This document shows positions 15,210 to 23,918 of a DNA stretch of 46,182 nt, one piece after another. The DNA is from a virus. Under the pieces are notes generated by a model. It made no database searches, was not told the DNA's origin, and saw only the letters and a list, made by a program, of their open reading frames with translations. The stretch is from positions 1 through 46,182 of IMG/VR virus record IMGVR_UViG_3300044999_000018; one strand, written 5' to 3'. Position 1 is the stretch's first letter, and each line of letters begins with the position of its first letter. The position numbers were made by a program, and so were the translations under genes.

Positions 15210-16289
15210 CTACACCAGCCTCGCCGCGGTACGGGTCCGCAACCGCTTGTACCGGGCGCGTGCCCGGGTGCGGAGGTCGTCCAGCGCCGTGGACACTTCC
15301 AGCGGCTCACCGGGGCCACCGGTCTTGCCACCGGATGCCCGTTTGACGACCTGGGTGAAGCCGCGCCGGGTCTGGGTCAACATCGACAGGGTTTCGGCGA
15401 CGCACCAGTCCCGGATCAGGGACGGCACGACGTGCACGTTGATGGCCGCGTTCAGCGCGTGGGTGGCTGCGGTGGTGCCGAGCGCTCCACGCTGGACGGT
15501 CAACAGCCGGGGCGCGTTGATGACGGCGCCGTTGGTGTGCTGCGCGAGCGTCGTGCCATCCCAGCCGCGGATCACCGTCAAGTTGTTGCCGACGATGTCC
15601 GTGACCAACATCTTCTCGCTGTCGACCATGATGACCTCGGTGCCCAGCGCTGCACCGGACTGCACGCCGACCGTGGTTGCGTTGGCTTGCGCGGGAAGCG
15701 TCACCGCTACGGTTTGGCCGGTCGCGGTCATGGCCTTGGCGGTGACGATCATGCGTTCGTTGTCGACCCGCAGGATCGCCCCAACACCAACCAGGCTGGA
15801 ATCGCTGACCGTCCCGACCGTGCCGGTGGTGTCGGCGAACGCAGTGATCGTGCCACCCGGGTTCTCGGCCGCGCAGTACCCGAACGTGCCGGTGACGGAG
15901 ATCGAACGCTGGAAGGTGTTGCCGGCATTGAACGCCGCGTTGGACGACAGGTCGATCTCCAGTTTCGTAAACGGCTCACCGTGCAGCGGCGCGTCGTCCG
16001 GGCGGAGCATCACCGACGAGGTGATGTCCACGCCGGCCGCCAACACCGCTGTGACACCGGTCAGTTCGCGCTGATCCAGCCACAGCCGCCACGGGGCGGT
16101 GTATTGATGGTCGGGCCAGTCGAAGGTCTGTGTACTGACGTTCGGGTAGAAGTAGCGGTGCAGCTCGCCCTCGATGCTCCGCGAGGCCGCCTGGATCTCC
16201 CGATCGATCTGAGTGTTGCTCCGCGCGGTCTCCGCCAAGTCCAATCCGGACTTGACTTCCTCCCGCCAGGCGTACATGACCTCTACCAC
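15210..16289 (-). CDS. head-tail connector-type protein with internal insertion
   Basis: 359 aa from the GTG at 16289, with GGAGG 9 nt upstream. The N-terminal ~75 residues (MYAWREEVKSGLD... REIQAASRSIEGELHRYFYP) and the C-terminal part (VPSLIRDWCVAETLSMLTQTRRG, then ALDDLRTRARARYKRLR) fit a gp6-like head-tail connector. The middle ~180 residues are beta-rich with repeated elements (ILRVDNERMIVTAKAM and VIMVDSEKMLVTDIVG), an internal duplication. Longer than typical connectors (about 100-150 aa). Confidence 0.72.
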   Translation of the reverse strand: MVEVMYAWREEVKSGLDLAETARSNTQIDREIQAASRSIEGELHRYFYPNVSTQTFDWPDHQYTAPWRLWLDQRELTGVTAVLAAGVDITSSVMLRPDDAPLHGEPFTKLEIDLSSNAAFNAGNTFQRSISVTGTFGYCAAENPGGTITAFADTTGTVGTVSDSSLVGVGAILRVDNERMIVTAKAMTATGQTVAVTLPAQANATTVGVQSGAALGTEVIMVDSEKMLVTDIVGNNLTVIRGWDGTTLAQHTNGAVINAPRLLTVQRGALGTTAATHALNAAINVHVVPSLIRDWCVAETLSMLTQTRRGFTQVVKRASGGKTGGPGEPLEVSTALDDLRTRARARYKRLRTRTAARLV

Positions 16290-16305
16290 CGTCAGTCACC
16301 TCCCT

Positions 16306-16521
16306 TCAGGGCCTACGCGGCTGCGCGTCCTCGACGCTGCCGTCCCAACGCCAGCCGTCGAACCGGCAGAACAGGACCCCGTCCTCGCCGCCAGCCCGAA
16401 CCGGTTCACCACAGTGCGGGCAGGCGACCGGGTCCCGTTCCCGGAACTCGCGCCACACCTCGCGGCCGGATCGGAGGAGGCCGAGCAGTCCGTACCACCC
16501 GGCACCCCCGTTCCCGGCCAT
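16306..16521 (-). CDS. small zinc-ribbon protein in head region
   Basis: 71 aa, ATG at 16521. After a Gly-rich start (MAGNGGAGWYGLLGLLRSG) it has CPHCGEPV and 13 residues later CRFDGW, a probable zinc site. Tiny zinc proteins at this spot between capsid and connector genes are seen in other actinophages. Function unknown. Confidence 0.65.
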   Translation of the reverse strand: MAGNGGAGWYGLLGLLRSGREVWREFRERDPVACPHCGEPVRAGGEDGVLFCRFDGWRWDGSVEDAQPRRP

Positions 16522-16524
16522 GGC

Positions 16525-16899
16525 CTATTCGCCGCCCTCGGCGGGCGACGCGTCAGCCACCGGCGTCTTGTCGGCTTCCTGAAGCCGCGCCACCAAGTCC
16601 GGTTTGTTGCCGGATACCGGCAGGCCCCGCGCCTCGCACTCGGTGATCAGTTCCGCCTTCGTGAAGACCTCGTAGCCGTCCACGGCACCATCACCGTTCA
16701 CGTCGGTCGGGGCGTCCTCATTGGACACGGCGTCGGCTGGCCCGTCGAACGGCGGGTGCACCAACTCCGGCGCTGCCTCACCGACGAACTCGGGCTCGGT
16801 GGCGGCGTGGCTGTGCACCACCATCCCCGTCGTCGGGTTGCCGTCCGGGTCGATCCCGTTGTAGACGTGCGGGTTGTGGGCGAACGGGGGATGCGACAT
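16525..16899 (-). CDS. hypothetical with EF-hand/dockerin-like loop and SAP/HeH-like C terminus
   Basis: 124 aa, ATG at 16899, GGAGG 8 nt upstream. Residues ~67-79 are DVNGDGAVDGYEVF, a D-x-N-x-D-G-x-V-x2-x-E calcium-loop pattern. The following FTKAELITECEARGLPVSG and NKPDLVARLQEAD match the helix-extended-helix SAP/HeH motif, which binds DNA or caps connectors. It lies just after capsid genes, where Rho-N/HeH proteins are often found. Acidic and Pro-rich N terminus. Confidence 0.65.
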   Translation of the reverse strand: MSHPPFAHNPHVYNGIDPDGNPTTGMVVHSHAATEPEFVGEAAPELVHPPFDGPADAVSNEDAPTDVNGDGAVDGYEVFTKAELITECEARGLPVSGNKPDLVARLQEADKTPVADASPAEGGE

Positions 16900-16914
16900 G
16901 TCTCGTACCTCCGA

Positions 16915-17424
16915 TCAGAACAGGGTCGCGGCGAGGTTCGCCGGGTCGCGCTTCGTCACCAGATCCGTGAGCAGCACATTGATCGACCCGAACCGGCCGA
17001 TCGCCGCCGTCACAGCACAGGACAGCGAGATGTAGTCGTTGCCGTCGTCCAAGTCCTTGGTGTTGACCTGCAACGCCGCCATGACCTGCTTGGTGGCGTA
17101 CGACGCACCCGGGATGGTGAGCGTCGAGCCAGCAGCCTGGGTCTGCTTCACCCACGTCTCGGTGCCGGCGAGGGTGGTGGCCTGCTTCAACCACCACGTG
17201 GTGATGTTCGCCAGCGCAGTGGTGGTGCCGGCCGCCGACAGGGTGTGCTCGTTCAGCGTGAACACCAGGTCGTCGGTACCGGACGCGGCGGCGGCCATGT
17301 TGATGAGGAAGATGCACGACTGGGCGTTGCGCAGGTTGACGCGCTTGCCGGTGACGGCACCGACGTGGAAGTCCTGCACGGCCGCGACCGGGCCGGCGTC
17401 GACGGTGTATCCGAGCTTGTACAT
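16915..17424 (-). CDS. virion structural protein after capsid, 169 aa
   Basis: ATG at 17424 with GAAGG 7 nt upstream. Features: DFHVGAVTGKRVNLRNAQSCIFLINM, WWLKQATTLAG, GASYATKQVMAALQVNTKDLDDGNDYISL. This resembles small proteins encoded directly after the major capsid gene in many actinophages. It may be a capsid decoration or head fibre component; the assignment rests on position. Confidence 0.7.
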   Translation of the reverse strand: MYKLGYTVDAGPVAAVQDFHVGAVTGKRVNLRNAQSCIFLINMAAAASGTDDLVFTLNEHTLSAAGTTTALANITTWWLKQATTLAGTETWVKQTQAAGSTLTIPGASYATKQVMAALQVNTKDLDDGNDYISLSCAVTAAIGRFGSINVLLTDLVTKRDPANLAATLF

Positions 17425-17463
17425 TGTGGAGCCTTCCCATTTCAGTTCCGGGTGGAACGAGGT

Positions 17464-17490
17464 GCCCGGCGGCCAGGGCGACTGCCGGGC
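17464..17490. terminator. hairpin after major capsid gene
   Basis: Arms GCCCGGC (17464-17470) and GCCGGGC (17484-17490), a perfect 7-bp stem in the 73-nt gap after the capsid stop. The late operon has to continue past it, so it is more likely a partial terminator or an mRNA 3'-end stabiliser that raises capsid expression than a full stop. Confidence 0.5.
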
Positions 17491-17497
17491 GGTTCGG

Positions 17498-18907
17498 TCA
17501 GTTGTGGCCGAGCACGACGTACGGCGACAGGGTGCCGGAGTTGTTGTGCGGGGTGATCGCGCTGCGCAGCCACGGCTGGCCGTCGATGCGGCCCAGGATC
17601 CGGAACGCGGTCTTGTCGGTGCCGAACAGGTAGTCGTCCGAGGACTGAAGCGACATGGCCTGCCGGTCGCCGATCAGGTACTGCGACCAGTCCACCAACA
17701 TCAGGTCACCGGTCGAACCCAGCGCCGGGACCTTCTCGGTGAAGTCGATCGGCCGGCCCAGCAGCGTCGCTTCGGGGGCACCGATCGCGTTCATCTGCCA
17801 CAACATCACCGGCACCGGGGTCGTCCCGCCGGCCGGGATGAACGAGAGTTCCGCGAGCTGCGGGAACGTGTCGATACCCGCGACCCACCGGGAGCGGCGC
17901 ATCGACGCCGGGTACATGCGGGCGTACATCTTGACGATGTCGTCGTACACAATGGTGTTCGTGGTCGTCCCGGCACGGGTGGTGGTGACGACACCCGGGC
18001 CGCCCTGCACACCCTGCGGCTTGTTGGTGCCGTCACCGGTCAGGAACGCGATGTCCTCGAACCAGCCGTACGCGGACGGGAACGCCTGCCCGAACCAGGC
18101 CACGAACGCGGCCGAGTCGTCCAACAGTTCGTTCGGGATACCCGAGTAGCCGAACAGCTTCTTCGCCACCAGGTTGATCTGCGCGAACTTGGCGGAACTG
18201 TCGACGCCGGCGCCGCCCTCAGCGGTCCAGTAGAACTGGATGCCACCGAAGATGTTCGTGACACGGCTGGTTTCGTCGACCGCCGGGATCGGCACGGTCA
18301 GCGAGTTCATCGGGATCACGGTCGAGTACGGGCGGGCGACCGCGCCTTCCATCGCGAGCTGGAGAATCTCCGACCGCAGGATCTCCGGGATCAGGAACCC
18401 ACCATCGGACGGCACCGTGGAACCGGCGGCGTTGCGGAGTTCCCGCGTGATCTTCTCGTGGTTCGCCATCTTCTGGCGCAGGTCGTCGATGTTGTGCAGG
18501 CCGGCGTTCTTGTGCCACGCCGCCTGGAAGAACTCGGCGTGGTTCGCGAACGCCTTGTCCAGTCCCGCACCGGGGGCCTTGGGGTTGTACCGCTGGCCCT
18601 TGTCCTTGTTGGTCAGTCCACCGCCCCAGCCCTGCTGGGCTTTGCGGACGTCGGTCATGTCGAGCTTCCCGACGTCGTTGCCGTTCGCGACGAGGAAGTC
18701 CCGCAGGTGCTTCTGGGTCTGTTCCTCGACCTGCTTGGCGATGTCGGTGTGCTTGGACAGGGACGCGGTGGCGTAGTTGGTCATGAAGTCCTTGAACGGG
18801 GCGTCGTTGCCGGCCGCCAGGTCCTTCACGATCGCGCCCCACTTGGCGTCGTCGTGCATGAACTCCTCAAGCTCGGAGGAGTCGGTGGGGATCGTCGGTG
18901 CGGTCAC
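17498..18907 (-). CDS. HK97-fold major capsid protein
   Basis: 469 aa from the GTG at 18907, overlapping the protease stop; the frame extends upstream as shadow. The N-terminal ~110 residues are charged and helical (KWGAIVKDLAAGND..., IAKQVEEQTQKHLRDFL), as in a delta/scaffold domain removed by the protease. The HK97 fold begins near VPSDGGFLIPEILRSEILQLAMEG and includes FYWTAEGG, FGYSGIPNELLDDSA, FLTGDGTNKPQGV and the end LRSAITPHNN. The central building block of the head, directly after the protease. Confidence 0.93.
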   Translation of the reverse strand: MTAPTIPTDSSELEEFMHDDAKWGAIVKDLAAGNDAPFKDFMTNYATASLSKHTDIAKQVEEQTQKHLRDFLVANGNDVGKLDMTDVRKAQQGWGGGLTNKDKGQRYNPKAPGAGLDKAFANHAEFFQAAWHKNAGLHNIDDLRQKMANHEKITRELRNAAGSTVPSDGGFLIPEILRSEILQLAMEGAVARPYSTVIPMNSLTVPIPAVDETSRVTNIFGGIQFYWTAEGGAGVDSSAKFAQINLVAKKLFGYSGIPNELLDDSAAFVAWFGQAFPSAYGWFEDIAFLTGDGTNKPQGVQGGPGVVTTTRAGTTTNTIVYDDIVKMYARMYPASMRRSRWVAGIDTFPQLAELSFIPAGGTTPVPVMLWQMNAIGAPEATLLGRPIDFTEKVPALGSTGDLMLVDWSQYLIGDRQAMSLQSSDDYLFGTDKTAFRILGRIDGQPWLRSAITPHNNSGTLSPYVVLGHN

Positions 18908-20097
18908 TGCCGCGCCTCCTTCACTTGATTGCTCTGCCTGAACGCGGCGCTGAACGCGGCGCGCAATTTCTCGGGGTCGATGTTGGGTGCGACCGGTTCG
19001 GGTTCCACCACGGCGACAGCAACCGGTGGGGTTGTGGCCGGTGCTGCCGGCGCGGGGGACGTCACCGGCAGCACCGGGGTAGGCGCCTGCTCGCGCCCGC
19101 TGTAGGCGTAGAAGGACAAGTTCCACGCCTTGTTCACCGCGGCCGGGGCTTGCCCGCGGGCGAGTTCACCAACCCGGTCCGCGAGCCCAGCCTCAACGGC
19201 TTCGTCGGCGTCGTACCAGGTTTCGGCTTTCATCGCGGCACGCCAGTCGTCGGCTGGTTTCCCGGTTTTGGTGGCGTAGATACCGGCGATGTTCGCGGAC
19301 ATCCGGTCGAGTAGTTCGGCCATCAACGCCATGTCGGTGGCGTTGCCGATGCACAGACCGGACGCGTCGTGGATCATCATCTGGCTGTTGGGCATCACCG
19401 TGACCGTGTCGCCGGCCATCGCGATATACGACGCCGCGGACGCGGCCAAGCCGTCCACCACAACGTCCACCGGTTTGGGGTGCGCGCGCAGCAGGTTGCA
19501 GATCGCCAGCCCGTCGAACACGTCGCCGCCCGGGGAGTTGATGTGCACTTCGATCGACGGTGCCTGCACGGCCTGCAACTGGGCGTTGAAGTCGGCGGCC
19601 GAGACACCCCAGAACCCGATCTCGTCGTACACGTCCAGGCGGGCGGGGGTGCCGTCGGTGTAGTCGGTGATGCGGAACCAGTCGTCCCGGTTGGACAGCC
19701 GATGCGCGCGCGGCAGGTGCCGTGCGACGCGTTCGTCCCCGGACAGGTTCGCCAGCGCGGTCAACCTGCGGTCGATCCCGCCAACGAGACCGGTGGCGAG
19801 ATCCGACTTGCCGTCGTCGAGGTGGGCCTGAAGGTGCGACTTCACGCCCGACCGGTCCCCGTCCGGGATGTCCGCGGAGTCCAGGCGCGCCAAGCCGTTG
19901 CGGCAGGCGGCGAGGTTCGCGGGGGCGCCTTTGTCGGTGGCGTGCGGGAACTTGTACGACCCCACCAGGTCAGCGTCGGCGGTGCCGTCGACCCAGGCGT
20001 AGCAGTACCGCAGCGCGGCCTCGCCCTCGGCCTTCACGCTGGACTTGTCCCAGGGCGTGTCGACCGTCGCGGTGTGGTGAACCGGCAGGGCGCCCAT
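18904..20097 (-). CDS. ClpP-type head maturation protease
   Basis: 397 aa from the ATG at 20097 (GTG one codon upstream possible). Residues 13-100 (VDTPWDKSSVKAEGEAALRYCY... HATDKGAPANLAACRNGLARLD) are a separate helical domain found at the start of many phage proteases. Residues ~145-310 are ClpP-like: INSPGGDVFDG (187-197), S220 in GLAASAAS, H243 in MIHDASG, and an Asp in ADRVG (about 307). The Pro/Ala-rich tail may be scaffold-like. It cleaves the capsid N-terminal domain after procapsid assembly. Overlaps both neighbours. Confidence 0.92.
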   Translation of the reverse strand: MGALPVHHTATVDTPWDKSSVKAEGEAALRYCYAWVDGTADADLVGSYKFPHATDKGAPANLAACRNGLARLDSADIPDGDRSGVKSHLQAHLDDGKSDLATGLVGGIDRRLTALANLSGDERVARHLPRAHRLSNRDDWFRITDYTDGTPARLDVYDEIGFWGVSAADFNAQLQAVQAPSIEVHINSPGGDVFDGLAICNLLRAHPKPVDVVVDGLAASAASYIAMAGDTVTVMPNSQMMIHDASGLCIGNATDMALMAELLDRMSANIAGIYATKTGKPADDWRAAMKAETWYDADEAVEAGLADRVGELARGQAPAAVNKAWNLSFYAYSGREQAPTPVLPVTSPAPAAPATTPPVAVAVVEPEPVAPNIDPEKLRAAFSAAFRQSNQVKEARQ

Positions 20098-20435
20098 CAC
20101 GCCACCGCGCCATCGGGCATCGCGGCGATCGCTGCGTCATAGATCTCCCGCGCCCAATCCGCATCCACACCCAGCTCGACGGCGATCCGGTCGAACGACC
20201 AGCCGTCCTTGCGGTGGTCGGCGATCCGCTTGAACATCGTGAACTTGAAGCCGTTCGAGAAATACTCGGGATCATTCAGCAACCACACCAACTGCTGCGC
20301 ACTGCACGGCACATGCAACGTCGACTGCCCAACACGGTCCAGGCGCAACACCACCTTGTCGCCCTCGCACGCCCGGGTGTCGATGGTGACCGTGAAGTCG
20401 TGGATGGACACGGTGTCCTGCTGCGCGGTCGTCAC
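20097..20435 (-). CDS. hypothetical with C-terminal HTH-like segment
   Basis: 112 aa, GTG at 20435 overlapping the portal stop. The N-terminal ~50 residues are beta-rich (TVSIHDFTVTIDTRACEGDKVVLRLDRVG). The C-terminal part (FKRIADHRKDGWSFDRIAVELGVDADWAREIYDAAI) reads like a small helix-turn-helix. It sits between portal and protease, an unusual slot for a DNA-binding protein, so the HTH may be incidental. Confidence 0.65.
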   Translation of the reverse strand: MTTAQQDTVSIHDFTVTIDTRACEGDKVVLRLDRVGQSTLHVPCSAQQLVWLLNDPEYFSNGFKFTMFKRIADHRKDGWSFDRIAVELGVDADWAREIYDAAIAAMPDGAVA

Positions 20436-21730
20436 GCCGCCTCCTTCTCAGTCTGGGCCGGCTCATACGTCTCGCCCGCCGGAAGCTGCGGCGGCATCAC
20501 CGTCGCCGGGATCACCCCGGTGTGCTTGATGTTCGGCAGCGACATCGCTTTCGCCACGTCATCCGGGTCATACCCGGCAGCCACCAGCTTCGCTGCGGCA
20601 CTGGCGTTGGCGTTGGTTGTCGCGGCGTCGGCTTGCCAGTTCTTCGGCACCGGGTTGTCGAAATCGAACTCGACACCGCTGCCCGCGGATCCGAACAACG
20701 GCAGAAACTGGGTGTTCAACACATCCTTGACGCGGGTCAGTTTCAACATCAACCGGTACTGGGCGTAGATGTACTCGCTGCCCTCGATGTTGGACCGGTT
20801 GACGTCCTCAACGACACCCAGCATGGCCTTGGATGTGCCGTAGCCCTCATAAATGATGTCCCGGCCGTCCTGGCGCAGTTCGGAGAACTGCATGTCCTGC
20901 ATCGACAAGTCACTGGACTGGAACGTCGCGCCCATCTCCAGGAACGCCACCCTGTGCGCCCGCTGCACGCCTTGGTGCTGCTCCGCCCACCGTTCGGTCA
21001 ACGTGTCGAACTGCTCATCGGACAGGGCTTCGGGGAACTGCACGAAGCCACCGGGGTTGGCGCTGTTCTTGAAGAAGTTCCGTTGCCAGTCCGACACGTA
21101 CCGGGCGGCCTCGATGTCCGGCAGCAGCGGTTCCACCGCGCCCATACCACCGTAAATGTTCAACGGGGCTGGTTGGCGTAGCCAAATCACCTCAGAGTTC
21201 TTCAACGGCACCATCTCACCGCTGGGCGACGTGTACACCCACCCGGCGATGAACTTCTTCACATCCGGCACCGGTTGCATCCGATCCGGCCGGATCGGCC
21301 ACATCGACGCGGGAATGGAACCGGCGTAGCCGATCACCCAGAACCCGAGGCCGGTGAGTTCGACGTGCTGCTGGCTGGCCTCGCGGAACAGTTGTCCCGG
21401 CATCCACGGGTTCGGTTTGGACCACATGTCCAGGGCGGCGTGCGTGGTGACCTCGGTGCGCGGGTCCGGTCCGCTGATCCGGCCGCGTCCGTCGCGGGTG
21501 CGGAACATGCGCCACGGCACGGTGGAGAAGCTGCCGGCGTTGAACGACACCGTTGAGTACAGGGTGCCGCTGCGGCCGAACATTTCCATCTGCTGTGCGG
21601 GGTCGCTGTTGTTGTAGAGGGACGCAAAGGTCGCGCGGATTCCTCGGCCGACCATCGGCACACGTGGCTGCTGCGCTGGCGTGGCGGTGTTGGTGGGGCG
21701 TCGGCGGGTGACGCTACCGATCAGGGACAT
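20432..21730 (-). CDS. portal protein
   Basis: 432 aa, ATG at 21730. HK97-type portal signs: STVSFNAGSFSTVPWRMFR near the start, THAALDMWSKPNPWMPGQLF, VIWLRQPAPLNIYGGMGAVEPLLPDIEAARYVSDWQRNFFKNSANPGG in the middle (segments), and SELRQDGRDIIYEGYGTSKAMLGVVEDVNRSNIEG toward the end. It forms the dodecameric DNA channel at the head vertex. Follows the terminase with a 17-nt overlap to the small membrane gene. Confidence 0.93.
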   Translation of the reverse strand: MSLIGSVTRRRPTNTATPAQQPRVPMVGRGIRATFASLYNNSDPAQQMEMFGRSGTLYSTVSFNAGSFSTVPWRMFRTRDGRGRISGPDPRTEVTTHAALDMWSKPNPWMPGQLFREASQQHVELTGLGFWVIGYAGSIPASMWPIRPDRMQPVPDVKKFIAGWVYTSPSGEMVPLKNSEVIWLRQPAPLNIYGGMGAVEPLLPDIEAARYVSDWQRNFFKNSANPGGFVQFPEALSDEQFDTLTERWAEQHQGVQRAHRVAFLEMGATFQSSDLSMQDMQFSELRQDGRDIIYEGYGTSKAMLGVVEDVNRSNIEGSEYIYAQYRLMLKLTRVKDVLNTQFLPLFGSAGSGVEFDFDNPVPKNWQADAATTNANASAAAKLVAAGYDPDDVAKAMSLPNIKHTGVIPATVMPPQLPAGETYEPAQTEKEAA

Positions 21731-22016
21731 CGCTCACCGCCACTCGCTCGACAGCCCAGTGCAGAACCAGCACCGCGATCCCGGTCGCGACGAGACCGGC
21801 CCATTCGTGCCACTGGTAGGCGGCGACGGTCGGGGCACCGAGCGCGACGGTGTCCACGACGAACTCGCGGACCTGTCGGGCGCGCCCCCGGAACCAGGTG
21901 GCTACGGTGCCGCGGCGGCTGGACTTGGCGGCTTCGCGGACCTTCGGGGCGAACACCTGGTAGGCGCTGCCGAGCAGGGTTGTGGACTCGCGGGTCCCGT
22001 TGGTTAGGACGGTCAC
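21714..22016 (-). CDS. small membrane protein between terminase and portal
   Basis: 100 aa from the GTG at 22016, overlapping the terminase TGA; the frame is open farther upstream but reads as shadow of the terminase. Basic N-terminal half (KVREAAKSSRRGTVATWFRGRARQVREF), then a hydrophobic segment at residues ~55-90 (WAGLVATGIAVLVLHWAVERVAV). Unknown function. Overlaps the portal start by 17 nt, so translational coupling is likely. Confidence 0.68.
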   Translation of the reverse strand: MTVLTNGTRESTTLLGSAYQVFAPKVREAAKSSRRGTVATWFRGRARQVREFVVDTVALGAPTVAAYQWHEWAGLVATGIAVLVLHWAVERVAVSDVPDR

Positions 22017-23416
22017 GCGACCCACCTCATCCACTTCGTGCGGCCGTGATCCATGTGCTGGACGAGGTACCGCATCGCGTCCATGCCGTGATCGTTTTCC
22101 TTGACCGGGTTTTCGCGTTGATCGGCTTTGACGCCCTGCGGCCACACGTACGACGAGATCTCGTCCTCGGTGCAGGTGGGTAGCGGTGGTAGCGCGGTGT
22201 CCCGGTCGTTGCATGCGCCCTTGATCAGGTACAGGCGCGGCCTGCCGTCCCCGGCGACTTTGAGTCTGGATTGGACGGCTTGGATCCCGTCCTTCACGGC
22301 CTTCTTCGCGGCCACCGTGACGAGCCCCGTCTTGGCCTGGAACGTGGCGCGGCCTTCGGCGTCGTGGTCGGCGACGATCGACTGCGGCTTGGGTTCGGTC
22401 CACTGCCTCTTCCCGGCGAGCCCGTCCTCTGCGCGGCCGTCGCGGGTGACCTGGTCCAGCACGGTTTTGGCGTGGTCTTCGACGAGGCGTTGGGTGCGGT
22501 AGATCTCGCCGTACAGGTACAGCCGGCTGTCGTCGTCCATCGCCCAGCGCTGCAACACGAAGGGGTTGGTGTAGCCGTAGTCGATGCTCCAGAACCTGGG
22601 CCACGACCACGGCAGGCCAGCCGAGCAGACGGGGGTGTCCTCGTGGAACGTGGGCGCGTCGATCAGGTGGAGGGAGGCGTCGAACGTGTCGTACACGATG
22701 CCCTCGGCCGCGGCCCAGATCCCGTCCAGCAGCCGCAGGCGGCGCACACCGGTCAGTCGGCCGAGTTTGCCGAGGATGTAGTCCTCGCCCTCGACGGTCA
22801 GCTGGCCTTCGGGGGTGTAGTAGCGGGGGTTGTCCTTGTGCCGCGAGTGCAGCATCGGCAGGGAACCCTTGGTGGCGCGCTGGTTGAGCCAGTGGTTGGG
22901 TGCGTCGGGGTTGCAGCACAGCACGATCTGCTTGTACGTGTCGGTCGGTGCACGCAACCGGGTGATCAGGGTTTCGAGGGCCTTCTCGGTGATCTCGGTT
23001 GCCTCGTCGACCACCACCCGGTCGTACTGGCTGGACAGGAACTTCTCGGGCTTGTCCAAGCCGCCGATGACGATCGTCGAGCCGTTAGCGTAGATGTACG
23101 CCGGTGGCTTGCGGGCGGATCCGCCGAACCATTTGATGATGCCCTCGCGGAGGGCGTCGGCGATGACTTCTTCCTCGAACGTGATCAGCGTCGTGCTCGT
23201 CAGGCTGATGTGCGTCTGGCGCACGATCAGCCCGCGGAGCTTCGCCTTCTGGAGACACGCGAGGTGGAGCTTCCACAGCGCGGCGAGGCTCTTGCCGGTC
23301 CCGGCCGGCCCGCTGAGTAGCAGCTCGGGTTCCCGGTTGGACATGAGTTCGCGTGCGGCGCCGCGGGGGTTGTAGCGCACCACCTGCACCGGGCGGTCCA
23401 CCAACGCAGTGGTCAT
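22013..23416 (-). CDS. terminase large subunit
   Basis: 467 aa from the ATG at 23416, overlapping the upstream stop. ATPase: Walker A GPAGTGKS (36-43), Walker B VVVDEAT (134-140), coupling motif VLCCNPD after that. Nuclease: SIDYGYTNPF (about residue 290), VADHDAEGRATF, and HGMDAMRYLV near the end supply the acidic RNase-H-like residues. Powers and cuts concatemeric DNA during head filling. The layout is like terminase_3/PBSX-type enzymes of other actinophages. Confidence 0.95.
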   Translation of the reverse strand: MTTALVDRPVQVVRYNPRGAARELMSNREPELLLSGPAGTGKSLAALWKLHLACLQKAKLRGLIVRQTHISLTSTTLITFEEEVIADALREGIIKWFGGSARKPPAYIYANGSTIVIGGLDKPEKFLSSQYDRVVVDEATEITEKALETLITRLRAPTDTYKQIVLCCNPDAPNHWLNQRATKGSLPMLHSRHKDNPRYYTPEGQLTVEGEDYILGKLGRLTGVRRLRLLDGIWAAAEGIVYDTFDASLHLIDAPTFHEDTPVCSAGLPWSWPRFWSIDYGYTNPFVLQRWAMDDDSRLYLYGEIYRTQRLVEDHAKTVLDQVTRDGRAEDGLAGKRQWTEPKPQSIVADHDAEGRATFQAKTGLVTVAAKKAVKDGIQAVQSRLKVAGDGRPRLYLIKGACNDRDTALPPLPTCTEDEISSYVWPQGVKADQRENPVKENDHGMDAMRYLVQHMDHGRTKWMRWVA

Positions 23417-23715
23417 CGGAGGATCCCGAGAACGAAGTGCGGGATGAGCCATCCGAACAGCGCGGTGACAGCGATGGCCATCGCCCAGTGCTCGGGTGCC
23501 CATTGACTGATCGGCTGGTTCGCGACCACGTCACCGAGCCGCCAGAACTGGGCGCTCAGCGTGTTTTCGGGGTGTCCGGTGGCGATGGCGTACAGTTCGG
23601 GCGGTAGGAACAGCACGAACACGAAGAACGACACGACGGATGCCCAGTAGGCGGACCACGCGTTGTAGGGGGCGTAGTCGATCGGCTGCGGCCCGATGGC
23701 CAGCGCGCCGGTCAC
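23413..23715 (-). CDS. two-span membrane protein
   Basis: 100 aa, GTG at 23715. Hydrophobic segments at ~20-42 (AYWASVVSFFVFVLFLPPELYA) and ~77-98 (WAMAIAVTALFGWLIPHFVLGI). Between terminase subunits. Similar small membrane proteins near actinophage terminases are unexplained. Confidence 0.7.
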   Translation of the reverse strand: MTGALAIGPQPIDYAPYNAWSAYWASVVSFFVFVLFLPPELYAIATGHPENTLSAQFWRLGDVVANQPISQWAPEHWAMAIAVTALFGWLIPHFVLGILR

Positions 23716-23918
23716 GTTCTGACCACCGTTAACGCCGCATTATCGGTGGTCAGAGTTGAGTCCACAGTGGACGTTGTTTGCCGAGCCGCTCGCCGCCGGT
23801 CGGCCCGGTTCGGCCGTGTCTGCCTCACGCGCTCAGTCAGATCCGGTGGCAGCGGGAAGACCTGGCCGTACGCCTCGAACACCCACGAACCGACACGACG
23901 CTGCGAGAAGCCGGTCAT
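23712..23918 (-). CDS. hypothetical, 68 aa
   Basis: ATG at 23918 and stop at 23712, both in 4-nt overlaps with neighbours, which is the main support. Starts MTGFSQRRVGSWVFEAYGQVFPLPPDL and continues basic (RQTRPNRADRRRAARQ). No domain seen. Confidence 0.6.
   Translation of the reverse strand: MTGFSQRRVGSWVFEAYGQVFPLPPDLTERVRQTRPNRADRRRAARQTTSTVDSTLTTDNAALTVVRT

Noticed and set aside
13531-16074. Rightward 847-aa open frame opposite tail and connector genes
   Set aside because: Low-complexity Arg/Gly composition and no start context; shadow of the leftward genes, which have coupled starts.
21714-22919. Long upstream extension of the small membrane gene over the terminase
   Set aside because: The extension is Arg/Pro-rich shadow of the terminase; the GTG at 22016 overlaps the terminase stop and fits the local pattern.
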